Shown here piece by piece: positions 17,540-24,796 of a stretch of 64,000 bases of DNA (positions are counted from its first letter, which is position 1; each line of letters starts with the position of its first letter). Location of the stretch: NCBI GenBank assembly GCA_016285355.1, contig JAEEQP010000006.1, positions 48,682 through 112,681 on the forward strand. The letters are read 5' to 3'. The notes beneath the pieces are model-generated. The model worked only from the letters and a program-made list of their open reading frames with translations. It ran no database searches and was not told the DNA's origin. This DNA is from Bacteroidales bacterium (GTDB lineage Bacteria > Bacteroidota > Bacteroidia > Bacteroidales > F082). The position numbers and the translations under genes are program-made.

Positions 17540-18079
17540 ATGGAATTGAAAGGTTCAAAAACCGAAGCCAACCTGATGGCTGCCTTTGCCGGCGAATCAC
17601 AAGCCCGCAACAAGTACACTTATTACGCTTCAAAAGCCCGCAAGGAGGGCTACAACCAAATCGCTGACCTCTTTGAGGAAACGGCCAACAACGAGAAGGA
17701 ACACGCCAAAATCTGGTTCAAACTCCTTCATAATGACGACGTTCCGGACACCATGACCAACCTCAAAGATGCCGCCGACGGCGAAAACTACGAGTGGACC
17801 GACATGTACGCCGGTATGGCCAAGACCGCCCGCGAGGAAGGCTTCACCAAGATTGCCAAGCTGTTTGAGATGGTCGCCGCCATCGAGAAGGAACACGAGG
17901 AACGCTACCGCAAGCTTCTGAAGAACATCGAGGACGGTATCGTGTTCTCACGCGAAGGCGACACCGTTTGGCAATGCGCCAATTGCGGTCATATCGTCAT
18001 CGGAAAGAAAGCCCCGCAAATTTGCCCTGTGTGCAACCATCCTCAGGCTTTCTTCCAAATCAAGGCTGAAAATTATTGA
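17540..18079 (+). CDS. rbr: Rubrerythrin
   Basis: 179 residues. The N-terminal four-helix ferritin-like domain shows the diiron ligand helices ([33 protein letters not shown]-like segment, [12 protein letters not shown]); the C-terminal rubredoxin-like domain has CANCG and CPVCNHP for one Fe(Cys)4 site. It reduces hydrogen peroxide using electrons from rubredoxin in the cytoplasm of anaerobes. It is first in a same-strand row with rubredoxin, high-molecular-weight rubredoxin and a flavodiiron protein. Confidence 0.97.
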   Translation: MELKGSKTEANLMAAFAGESQARNKYTYYASKARKEGYNQIADLFEETANNEKEHAKIWFKLLHNDDVPDTMTNLKDAADGENYEWTDMYAGMAKTAREEGFTKIAKLFEMVAAIEKEHEERYRKLLKNIEDGIVFSREGDTVWQCANCGHIVIGKKAPQICPVCNHPQAFFQIKAENY

Positions 18080-18087
18080 ATAGGACG

Positions 18088-18137
18088 GCGTTTCGACAGG
18101 CTCAACGACCTTAGGTCCCAGAGCTTGTCGAAGGGCC
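18088..18137. repeat. Dispersed repeat family B as a long inverted repeat
   Basis: GGCGTTTCGACAGGCTCAAC and, after a short loop, the complement ending GAGCTTGTCGAAGGGCC. It forms a hairpin between rubrerythrin and rubredoxin and might act as a transcript-stability element. Confidence 0.7.
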
Positions 18138-18190
18138 AATAATGATTATTAAACATCAATTAAACAACTAATAACTAAATAATAACGACT

Positions 18191-18352
18191 ATGAAAAAGT
18201 ATGTTTGCGACGTCTGCGGTTATATTTATGACCCAGAAAAAGGCGATCCCGACAGTGGCATTGCCCCCGGCACCCCCTTTGAAGCCATTCCCGACAGTTG
18301 GTCTTGCCCGCTTTGCGGCATCGGCAAGGACAGTTTCTCTGTCATGGAATAA
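18191..18352 (+). CDS. Rubredoxin
   Basis: 53 residues, [18 protein letters not shown] at the start, then [15 protein letters not shown]. The two CxxC pairs bind one iron and the spacing and length are those of a standard single-domain rubredoxin. It carries one electron to rubrerythrin or to the flavodiiron protein encoded next to it. Confidence 0.97.
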   Translation: MKKYVCDVCGYIYDPEKGDPDSGIAPGTPFEAIPDSWSCPLCGIGKDSFSVME

Positions 18353-18358
18353 ACATCG

Positions 18359-18440
18359 GACACGAGACTACGAGACATGGGACATGAGACCTGCAGTCGT
18401 CCCGTGTCTCGTGTCACGCAGTCTCGCGTCATAATGTAAA
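18359..18440. repeat. Dispersed palindromic repeat family C, copy 2
   Basis: GACACGAGAC (18359-18368) pairs with GTCTCGTGTC (18406-18415), followed by GTCTCGCGTC and ATAATGTAAAC as in the copy at 9348-9421. It ends six bases before ATG 18447 and therefore forms the leader of the next gene. Confidence 0.7.
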
Positions 18441-18446
18441 CAAATC

Positions 18447-19067
18447 ATGGATACCAAAGCATTATTCAACATAGGTTACGGTCTTTATGTCCTGACCACC
18501 AATTACGACAACATCGATAACGGCTGCATCGTGAACACGGTGACACAGGTCACCAGCAACCCTTTGCAAATTGCCGTGACGGTCAATAAGGGCAACTACA
18601 CCCACGACCTCATCAAGGATTCTTGTGTGTTCAATGTCAGCATGTTGACTACCGAGACACCGATGAAGGTCTTTGAGCATTTCGGGTTCCAGTCGGGGCG
18701 CGAGGTGAACAAGTTCACCGACTGCGATGCCGAGTACCGCGCCGTGAACCATGTGCTCTACATCCCGAAATACACCAACGCCTATTTGGCCTGTCGTGTC
18801 AACAAGAGCATCGATTTTGGCACACACACCATGTTCATCGCCGATGTCCTTGATGCCCAGGTGCTTTCCGACAAGCCTTCTGTGACCTACGACTATTACC
18901 AAAAGAACATCAAACCCCAACCCCAACCTGCCGAGAAACCCAAGGACGGCAAACGCCGCTGGGTGTGCAAGGTGTGCGGTTACGTCTACGAGGGCGATTT
19001 CCTGCCTGACGACATCGAATGCCCGTTATGCAAACATGGCAAGGAGGATTTTGAGGAGGTTTTTTAG
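18447..19067 (+). CDS. High-molecular-weight rubredoxin (flavin reductase-rubredoxin fusion)
   Basis: 206 residues. Residues 1-150 are a flavin-reductase-like split-barrel domain (LFNIGYGLYVLTT, NTVTQVTSNPLQIAVTVNKG) that binds FMN; a Pro/Gln linker leads to a rubredoxin domain (about 168-206) with CKVCGYVYEG and CPLCKHG. This fusion is known in acetogens and other anaerobes as the reductase that takes NAD(P)H electrons and passes them to a flavodiiron protein, which is the next gene here. Confidence 0.93.
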   Translation: MDTKALFNIGYGLYVLTTNYDNIDNGCIVNTVTQVTSNPLQIAVTVNKGNYTHDLIKDSCVFNVSMLTTETPMKVFEHFGFQSGREVNKFTDCDAEYRAVNHVLYIPKYTNAYLACRVNKSIDFGTHTMFIADVLDAQVLSDKPSVTYDYYQKNIKPQPQPAEKPKDGKRRWVCKVCGYVYEGDFLPDDIECPLCKHGKEDFEEVF

Positions 19068-19095
19068 GTAGAGACGGTGCATGCACCGTCTCTAC
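19068..19095. repeat. Perfect 28-bp palindrome, family A
   Basis: GTAGAGACGGTGCA joined to its exact reverse complement, directly after the stop codon of the rubredoxin fusion gene. No run of T follows, so it is not a classical terminator. Same family as 5411-5438. Confidence 0.85.
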
Positions 19096-19120
19096 AAACC
19101 AGAACGAAACAATATCAATT

Positions 19121-20311
19121 ATGCAACAAATACAATTAACCGAAAACATTTATTACGTCGGCGTGAACGACCGCCACACCGACCTTTTTGAAAACCATAT
19201 CGAGCTGCCCAACGGCGTCTCATACAATTCATATCTCATTGTGGACGAGAAGGTTGCTCTGATTGACCCTGTGGAAGCCAACTTCTTGGAGGAATATCTT
19301 TTCAAGGTGAAGTCGGTGCTGCAAGGCCGAAAAGTCGATTACCTTATTATTAATCACGACGAGCCTGACCACAGCAGCACGGTGGCTGCCGTTTTGCGTG
19401 AATATCCTGATGTGCAAGTCGTGGGCAATGCCAAGACCTTTGCCCCTTTGGAGGCTTTCTATGGCCCCATTGAGAACAAGAAGGTTGTAGCTGAAGGCGA
19501 AACCTTGTGCCTTGGTTGCCACACCTTGCAGTTCTTCATGGCACCGATGGTACACTGGCCTGAATCGATGGTGACCTACGAACAACGTAGCGGCATTGTT
19601 TTCAGCAACGATGCCTTTGGCGGCTTCGGTGCCTTGAACGGTGGCATTTTCGATGACCAAGTCAATTTGGCCTTCTATGAGGATGACATGCGTCGCTACT
19701 ACGCCAACATCGTCGGCAAGGTGGCCATGCAAGCCTTGAAAGCCATCGAGAAACTCAGTGCTTTGGAAATCAAGATGATTGCCCCTTCACATGGTCTTGT
19801 TTGGCGCAGTAATCTCGCTTGGGTCTTGGGCAAATACACACAATGGAGCAAGCAGGAGTCGGAAGAAGGCGTGGTCATTGTCTATGGTTCCATGCACGGC
19901 AACACGGCTCGCATGGCCGAGATTGTAGCCCGTGGTGCCGCCGAGGCTGGCATCAAGGAAGTGAAGGTCTATGATGTGGCCAAAACTGAGGTCAGCTTCA
20001 TTATGAGCGACATCTGGAAGTACAAAGGTGTCATCATCGGTGCCTGCGCCCACTACGGCAGTATGTTCCCCAACATGACCCTGCTCGTCCACGAAATCAA
20101 CGAGTTCAAACCGAAGGACAAATGTTATGCAACCTTTGGTGGCATGAGCTGGAGTGGCGGCGGCGTGAAGACCCTCGCCAAATACGCCGAGGAAGGCAAG
20201 TGGAACCTCGTCACAGAAAGTGTCGAGGTGAAAGGCGCACCCATCCGTGAAGAGGATTGGGATAAGCTATACAACCTTGGAAAGGCTGTGGCTGAGGCGG
20301 TTAAAGGGTAA
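19121..20311 (+). CDS. Flavodiiron protein (A-type flavoprotein)
   Basis: 396 residues. The metallo-beta-lactamase-like half carries the diiron ligands (HDEPDHSS, MVHWPESM, NDAFGGFG, SHGLVW); the C-terminal half is a flavodoxin domain (VVIVYGSMHGNTARMAE, GACAHYGSMFP). These proteins reduce O2 to water or NO to N2O in anaerobes with electrons from rubredoxin. Together with the two preceding rubredoxin genes it makes a complete NAD(P)H-to-O2/NO chain. A hairpin terminator follows. Confidence 0.96.
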   Translation: MQQIQLTENIYYVGVNDRHTDLFENHIELPNGVSYNSYLIVDEKVALIDPVEANFLEEYLFKVKSVLQGRKVDYLIINHDEPDHSSTVAAVLREYPDVQVVGNAKTFAPLEAFYGPIENKKVVAEGETLCLGCHTLQFFMAPMVHWPESMVTYEQRSGIVFSNDAFGGFGALNGGIFDDQVNLAFYEDDMRRYYANIVGKVAMQALKAIEKLSALEIKMIAPSHGLVWRSNLAWVLGKYTQWSKQESEEGVVIVYGSMHGNTARMAEIVARGAAEAGIKEVKVYDVAKTEVSFIMSDIWKYKGVIIGACAHYGSMFPNMTLLVHEINEFKPKDKCYATFGGMSWSGGGVKTLAKYAEEGKWNLVTESVEVKGAPIREEDWDKLYNLGKAVAEAVKG

Positions 20312-20327
20312 GCTACTTCCCTATTAC

Positions 20328-20362
20328 TAAAAAAACTCCATCTGCATAGGTGGAGTTTTTTT
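20328..20362. terminator. Bidirectional rho-independent terminator
   Basis: AAAAACTCCA, ten-base loop, TGGAGTTTTT and further T. It serves the flavodiiron gene on the plus strand and, with its A-tract, the FemAB-like gene on the minus strand. Confidence 0.9.
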
Positions 20363-20380
20363 GTGTCAAAAATCGTGGAG

Positions 20381-21307
20381 TTATAGTTTCTTCCAAAACT
20401 TCAATACGGCTTTTTCAACACCTGAAAGCTTGTTGAAAGTGTATGAAGGATATTTTGTTTCTGTCCCACCGAATCCCAAATAAAAACGAGCCAGATTTTC
20501 ATCGTCGGAGCCTTCAAAGTCAAAGGTAATGGGCTGGCCTGCATACTTTTGGATGACTTGATCCAACAGATAGGTCATGGCTTGCTTCTCCTTGCCTTTT
20601 TCGTTGAGGCCGGAGAAAAGGAAGGTGATACGACCGTTGGCTTTCATAAACAAGGCGGCACTGAGTATTTCGCCGTCGCCTTTTTCGTTCACCCCAAGGA
20701 CAAAGGCAGCCTTGCGGTTTTGGGCGGTCTTTCCCAAACCTGTCAAAATACCATATTCGGCATCGCCCCATTTGTCCAAAAGTGCGCCACGGTTGTCCCT
20801 AAACAAAGCCACCACATGATAAGGAATCACGTTAGTCAGAATCTGTAAATTGTTGTTTTCCGCCTTGGCAAGATTGCGCTTGGTGTTGGTGTGGTAATTC
20901 TCCCTGATGGACTTGTAATCCTGATTCAAGTCAAGAATTACATTACGGTGATATTCAACGCCTTCCAGCTTATCATCCAAAACGTTGTTTTCATTCAATC
21001 TAATCTCGGCAAAACGATGCTTTTTTGGGATGGCATTCAAGAAAGCGGTTACTTTTTCCGATGTCAGATGCTGCTTTGAAAACACGCCTAACTGTTGCAC
21101 AAAATAAGGCTGATAGAGGTAGTTGACACCGAATTTCTTGCCGCCTGTCAGGGGCATAACGGACTGATAGTCATCTTCTACCAAGGCTTCCCAGTCGGGA
21201 TGGACAATGTCTAAGTACCAGGAATAAGCATAGATGTTGCCACATTCAGCAATGGTGGCATCCCATTTCTGCTTGTCAATGTCTTTATGTTGCAGGTATT
21301 GTATCAT
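20381..21307 (-). CDS. FemAB/GNAT-like acyltransferase
   Basis: 308 residues. Layout fits the Bacteroidota acetyltransferase family related to FemAB and the BioF2-like domain: an N-terminal half with IYAYSWYLDIVHPDWEALV, then NYHTNTKRNLAKAE, and a second GNAT-like half with ILSAALFMKANGRITFLFSG and FDFEGSDDENLARFY-type sequence. Members transfer acyl or aminoacyl groups, often in envelope or glycan building; the substrate is not known. It ends beside the bidirectional terminator and starts seven bases after the deacetylase gene stop, so the two are an operon. Confidence 0.8.
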   Translation of the reverse strand: MIQYLQHKDIDKQKWDATIAECGNIYAYSWYLDIVHPDWEALVEDDYQSVMPLTGGKKFGVNYLYQPYFVQQLGVFSKQHLTSEKVTAFLNAIPKKHRFAEIRLNENNVLDDKLEGVEYHRNVILDLNQDYKSIRENYHTNTKRNLAKAENNNLQILTNVIPYHVVALFRDNRGALLDKWGDAEYGILTGLGKTAQNRKAAFVLGVNEKGDGEILSAALFMKANGRITFLFSGLNEKGKEKQAMTYLLDQVIQKYAGQPITFDFEGSDDENLARFYLGFGGTETKYPSYTFNKLSGVEKAVLKFWKKL

Positions 21308-21314
21308 TTTTGAA

Positions 21315-22685
21315 TTAATGTGTTATTGACGGCCCTTCGACCCTTCGGCCCTGCTCAGGGACCGCAGGCTCAGGGGCCTGCATTATGTATTCTAATAATT
21401 GGCGGTACATTTCGGGCCAGCCGACCCAACGCTGTTCACCGCCAAGGGTTTCATTATGTGTGAGATAGATAAACGTCCCTCCTACCGCCTTCACCTCGTC
21501 GACGAGTTGTTTGGCGAGTTGGAAAGAAGCCTCCAAATCAAGGTTGAGGTAGTCGCGCATGGTACCGTCCATGAGGGCAAAGGGATGCACACGAAGGTTG
21601 GTCACCATGTCGTTTTCGAGATCGTAGAAACGGAAAGTGTCTGCAATGCCCGCACGGAATCCGGCTTGCGAGGCAAAGCCCATGGTATAATCGTCGCTGA
21701 TGTCCAACTCGATGAGTTTCTGGTAGCTACGCGGCAAGTTCATCCTCAGGAAATGCTGTCGGCTCTTGGTCAGGGGACGGTGCAGTACCTCGGAAAGGTT
21801 GTCGATTTCCAGCCTCATCTTGTCGATGTCAAGATAGGACGAAAACGAAGGATGGATGCCCACATCAGCATAGTCGCCGAGGTGCTTGATGAGGTTGCGG
21901 AAGGCTTCCTTGCGAAGCGAGATGTTCTTGTCGTTGGTGTCGTATTCGCCGCAGAGGATGAAATATATCGGCTTGAGTTTGAACTCTTTCTGTAACTCAA
22001 ACTGGAAATCGAAAGAGTCGAAGGGGTCTTTGCGTTTCCCGCGCAACACCTGATGTCGTTCTCTTATCCGTTCCTTGTCGCCAGCCGCCAAATCCTTGAG
22101 GAAACCGCCCACGGTACGATAAACTCCTTTATGCTTGTACGCCCATGCCGCATCGACATCGTAAGTCGGCACGAAAGTGAATTTCGGCTTTTTGATGGGC
22201 AGGTCGGGATAAATGGCTTGCAAGCGTTTGCCCAAGGCCAAGGTCCAAATGTTGACCAAAGGTTTTTGGAGCATATCATTCTCGTACATCCACGTTGATT
22301 CTGCGCGGAAACGGCCATATTTGTCACGCACCTGCGATAGATATTCCTCATAACGTGAAACCAAGAAAAACGAGGCGGCAAAGACATCGAAAGGCATGAG
22401 GTTGCCTTGTCCAAAAACCGCATACGGAGCCACCGTGCCTTCAAAATCGGTGCAACGGAAACTCTGTTCATGGACGTGACGTTCAAAAAGCAAATCGAAA
22501 GCTTTTATAAACGGCTCATCTCCAATGCGTTCCATACCGTAATGCAACTTTGGCCCATCGAATGCCTTGAACTTCTCGGCATCAGTGGTCAGGTCAAAAT
22601 CAAGACCCAGCAACTGACCTATCAGCAGCTCAGAGACATACATCACGCGCCCCGTGATTTTCGGTACAAGAATCAACAGTTTCAT
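21315..22685 (-). CDS. DUF7033 / polysaccharide deacetylase protein
   Basis: 456 residues from ATG 22685 (MKLLILVPKITGR). The N-terminal half fits DUF7033; the C-terminal half is a polysaccharide-deacetylase-like domain with VPTYDVDAAWAYKHK (metal Asp region), DVGIHPSFSS and YLTHNETLGG. It likely acts on a cell-envelope or capsule sugar, in line with the neighbouring acyltransferase. The last 15 or so residues (VPEQGRRVEGPSITH) come from dispersed repeat family B, so the original C-terminus may have been replaced. The promoter box is only five bases from the start codon. Confidence 0.85.
   Translation of the reverse strand: MKLLILVPKITGRVMYVSELLIGQLLGLDFDLTTDAEKFKAFDGPKLHYGMERIGDEPFIKAFDLLFERHVHEQSFRCTDFEGTVAPYAVFGQGNLMPFDVFAASFFLVSRYEEYLSQVRDKYGRFRAESTWMYENDMLQKPLVNIWTLALGKRLQAIYPDLPIKKPKFTFVPTYDVDAAWAYKHKGVYRTVGGFLKDLAAGDKERIRERHQVLRGKRKDPFDSFDFQFELQKEFKLKPIYFILCGEYDTNDKNISLRKEAFRNLIKHLGDYADVGIHPSFSSYLDIDKMRLEIDNLSEVLHRPLTKSRQHFLRMNLPRSYQKLIELDISDDYTMGFASQAGFRAGIADTFRFYDLENDMVTNLRVHPFALMDGTMRDYLNLDLEASFQLAKQLVDEVKAVGGTFIYLTHNETLGGEQRWVGWPEMYRQLLEYIMQAPEPAVPEQGRRVEGPSITH
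21331..21378. repeat. Dispersed repeat family B inside the end of the deacetylase gene
   Basis: GGCCCTTCGACCCTTCGGCC then CTGCTCAGGGACC and a further CAGGCTCAGGGGCC. Read on the minus strand it supplies VPEQGRRVEGP at the protein's C-terminus. Confidence 0.75.
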
Positions 22686-22690
22686 TGGCA

Positions 22691-22698
22691 CAAAAATA
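22691..22698 (-). promoter_or_regulatory. -7 box of the deacetylase gene abutting the start codon
   Basis: TATTTTTG on the minus strand followed by TGCCA and ATG. If used, the transcript would be nearly leaderless. No TTG at the usual -33 spacing. Confidence 0.5.
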
Positions 22699-22855
22699 AA
22701 AGGAATTTCAATGCCAATGACATAAACCACAAAAAATTATCATTTATTCGATCATCCAAGTTTTATCTATGACACGAATTATCAGGAATTTATCACGAAT
22801 TGTTTCATGAATTAAATTTTTGATCATTCGTGTATAATTACATGGTAATAAGTTG

Positions 22856-22863
22856 TATTTTTG
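22856..22863 (+). promoter_or_regulatory. -7 box of dnaX
   Basis: TATTTTTG, 27 bases before ATG 22891. The -33 element is not clear. Confidence 0.5.
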
Positions 22864-22890
22864 TCGTTTTAAACAAGAAGGGATCCTTTC

Positions 22891-24738
22891 ATGGAAAATT
22901 TCGTCGTATCTGCCAGAAAATACAGGCCGATGACCTTCGACACTGTTGTGGGTCAAGGCTCCATCACCAATACCTTGAAAAACGCCATCCGCAACAACAC
23001 ATTGGCGCAAGCCTTTCTGTTTTGCGGTCCGCGAGGCGTGGGCAAGACCACCTGCGCCCGCATCATGGCCAAGACCATCAACTGCCTTAATCCCACCGAG
23101 AACATGGAGGCCTGCAATGAATGCGAGTCGTGCCGTGCCTTCAACAACAACGCCTCATTTAACATCTATGAACTTGACGCTGCGTCAAATAACTCCGTTG
23201 AGGACATCCGCAGTCTAGTCGACCAAGTGAGGATTCCGCCACAAATCGGGCAGTATAAGGTCTACATCATCGACGAGGTTCACATGCTTTCGGCGGCGGC
23301 TTTCAACGCTTTCCTGAAGACCTTGGAGGAACCGCCCGCGTATGCCAAATTTATCCTTGCCACGACGGAGAAGCACAAAATCATCCCGACCATCCTTTCG
23401 CGTTGCCAAATCTTTGATTTCAAGCGGATTACTGTTGACGATATTGCAAAACATTTGGCTTTTGTCGCCCAAAGTGAAGGTGTCAATGCAGAGCCTGAGG
23501 CTTTGAACATCATCGCCCAAAAAGCTGATGGTGCCCTTCGAGACGCCCTTTCCATCTTCGATCAGATGGTCAGTTTTTCAGGCAAAAACATCACCTACAA
23601 GGATGTTATTGACAACCTGAACGTTTTGGATTACGACTATTATTTCCAAATCGTTGACCACATCCTGCACGGCAACACAAGCGACATCCTCCTCATTCTT
23701 AATGACATTATTAGCAAAGGCTTTGAGCCGCAGCATTTTATCAGCGGCATGGGCAACCATTTGAGAAGCCTTATGGTGTGCAAAGACCCGATTACGGTGC
23801 AACTTTTGGAGGTCAGCGAGCAACTGAGGCAACGTTATCTGACGCAGTCCCAGACTTGTCCCCTGCCCTTTTTGATTAAGGCTTTGGAAATCAACAATAA
23901 ATGCGACATCGACTATCGTGCTGCCAATAATAAAAGACTGCATTTGGAGATTGCTTTGTTGAAGATGTGTGCGTTTTGCAGTCAGGCATTAAACATGCCG
24001 ACGGCGCAAGCACAACCTGTTCAAATGCCTCAAAACAGGCCTGCACAACAACCTGTTTCAACAGGACAAGGGCAGACACGCGGGTCTGCCCCAACACCAA
24101 CCACACAACCCCAACAACCATCGAATACGACTAAGGTCCCTGAGCAGGGTCGAAAGGTCGAAGGGCCGACCGCAACCCTGCCTCAACAAACCCCACAACA
24201 GCCTCAGCTTTCCCAAAGCGGCGTTTCGACTCCTTCGACAAGCTCAGGAGCCAGCTCAACGTCCGCTCAGCCCACCCCCATCGTCCGCCCACGCGGAACG
24301 ACCAGCAGCATCAGCATCAACAAGGCCATGCAGCAAGCCGAGCAAAAAGCCGAAGAAAAGGAAGAGACTTGGGACACGCCTTTTACACAGGATCAATTGA
24401 CGACCTCTTGGGCTGATTTCGTTAATCGATACAAAAACGTATCGCCCAATTTTGCGGCAGCCTTGGGGAAATACACACCTAAATTAATGGGCACTTCGGA
24501 AATCCATTTCAGCGTCGACAACCTGCTTTTTGAGCACGACACAGAAGGCATGAGTGCCCTGAAACACCATCTGAAACAAAGCCTGCACAACAATCAATTC
24601 GCTTTGAAGCCTGAGGTGATGGAACGCCCCGCCGAAATCGAGGCCTACACCGACAAGGACAAGTTTGAGAAAATGGTGGAAGAACGGCCTTATCTGAGGA
24701 CATTGCAAACGGAATTAAAATTAGAAGGTGACTTGTAA
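22891..24738 (+). CDS. dnaX: DNA polymerase III subunit gamma/tau
   Basis: 615 residues. The clamp-loader ATPase has Walker A GPRGVGKT (about 45-52), a zinc site with CNECESC, Walker B YIIDEVHML, and sensor region TLEEPPAYAKFILATTE. A long Pro/Gln/Ser/Thr linker (about 365-490) leads to a C-terminal tau-like domain. The subunit loads the sliding clamp and holds polymerase cores together. Two copies of dispersed repeat B are translated within the linker (VPEQGRKVEGP; GVSTPSTSSGAS). It is followed by an M13 peptidase gene after a 58-base AT-rich repeat gap. Confidence 0.97.
   Translation: MENFVVSARKYRPMTFDTVVGQGSITNTLKNAIRNNTLAQAFLFCGPRGVGKTTCARIMAKTINCLNPTENMEACNECESCRAFNNNASFNIYELDAASNNSVEDIRSLVDQVRIPPQIGQYKVYIIDEVHMLSAAAFNAFLKTLEEPPAYAKFILATTEKHKIIPTILSRCQIFDFKRITVDDIAKHLAFVAQSEGVNAEPEALNIIAQKADGALRDALSIFDQMVSFSGKNITYKDVIDNLNVLDYDYYFQIVDHILHGNTSDILLILNDIISKGFEPQHFISGMGNHLRSLMVCKDPITVQLLEVSEQLRQRYLTQSQTCPLPFLIKALEINNKCDIDYRAANNKRLHLEIALLKMCAFCSQALNMPTAQAQPVQMPQNRPAQQPVSTGQGQTRGSAPTPTTQPQQPSNTTKVPEQGRKVEGPTATLPQQTPQQPQLSQSGVSTPSTSSGASSTSAQPTPIVRPRGTTSSISINKAMQQAEQKAEEKEETWDTPFTQDQLTTSWADFVNRYKNVSPNFAAALGKYTPKLMGTSEIHFSVDNLLFEHDTEGMSALKHHLKQSLHNNQFALKPEVMERPAEIEAYTDKDKFEKMVEERPYLRTLQTELKLEGDL
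24135..24167. repeat. Dispersed repeat family B in the dnaX linker, copy 1
   Basis: GGTCCCTGAGCAGGGTCGAA then AGGTCGAAGGGCC, translated VPEQGRKVEGP, almost the same peptide as at the end of the deacetylase (VPEQGRRVEGP). Confidence 0.8.
24220..24260. repeat. Dispersed repeat family B in the dnaX linker, copy 2
   Basis: GGCGTTTCGACTCCTTCGAC then AAGCTCAGGAGCCAGCTCAACG, in the opposite orientation to copy 1 and read as GVSTPSTSSGASSTS. Confidence 0.75.
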
Positions 24739-24790
24739 TCTTAAATCTTAAATCTTGAATCTTAAATTTTAAATATTAAATCTTAAATCC
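24739..24790 (+). repeat. AT-rich tandem repeat, unit TCTTAAA
   Basis: Six to seven imperfect copies of TCTTAAA (with TCTTGAA, TTTTAAA and TATTAAA variants) between dnaX and the M13 peptidase gene. No function can be assigned. Confidence 0.8.
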
Positions 24791-24796
24791 CTAATA

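Noticed and set aside
22744..23010. Minus-strand 88-codon frame over the dnaX start
   Set aside because: It overlaps the dnaX promoter and coding start, and has no similarity to a known protein.
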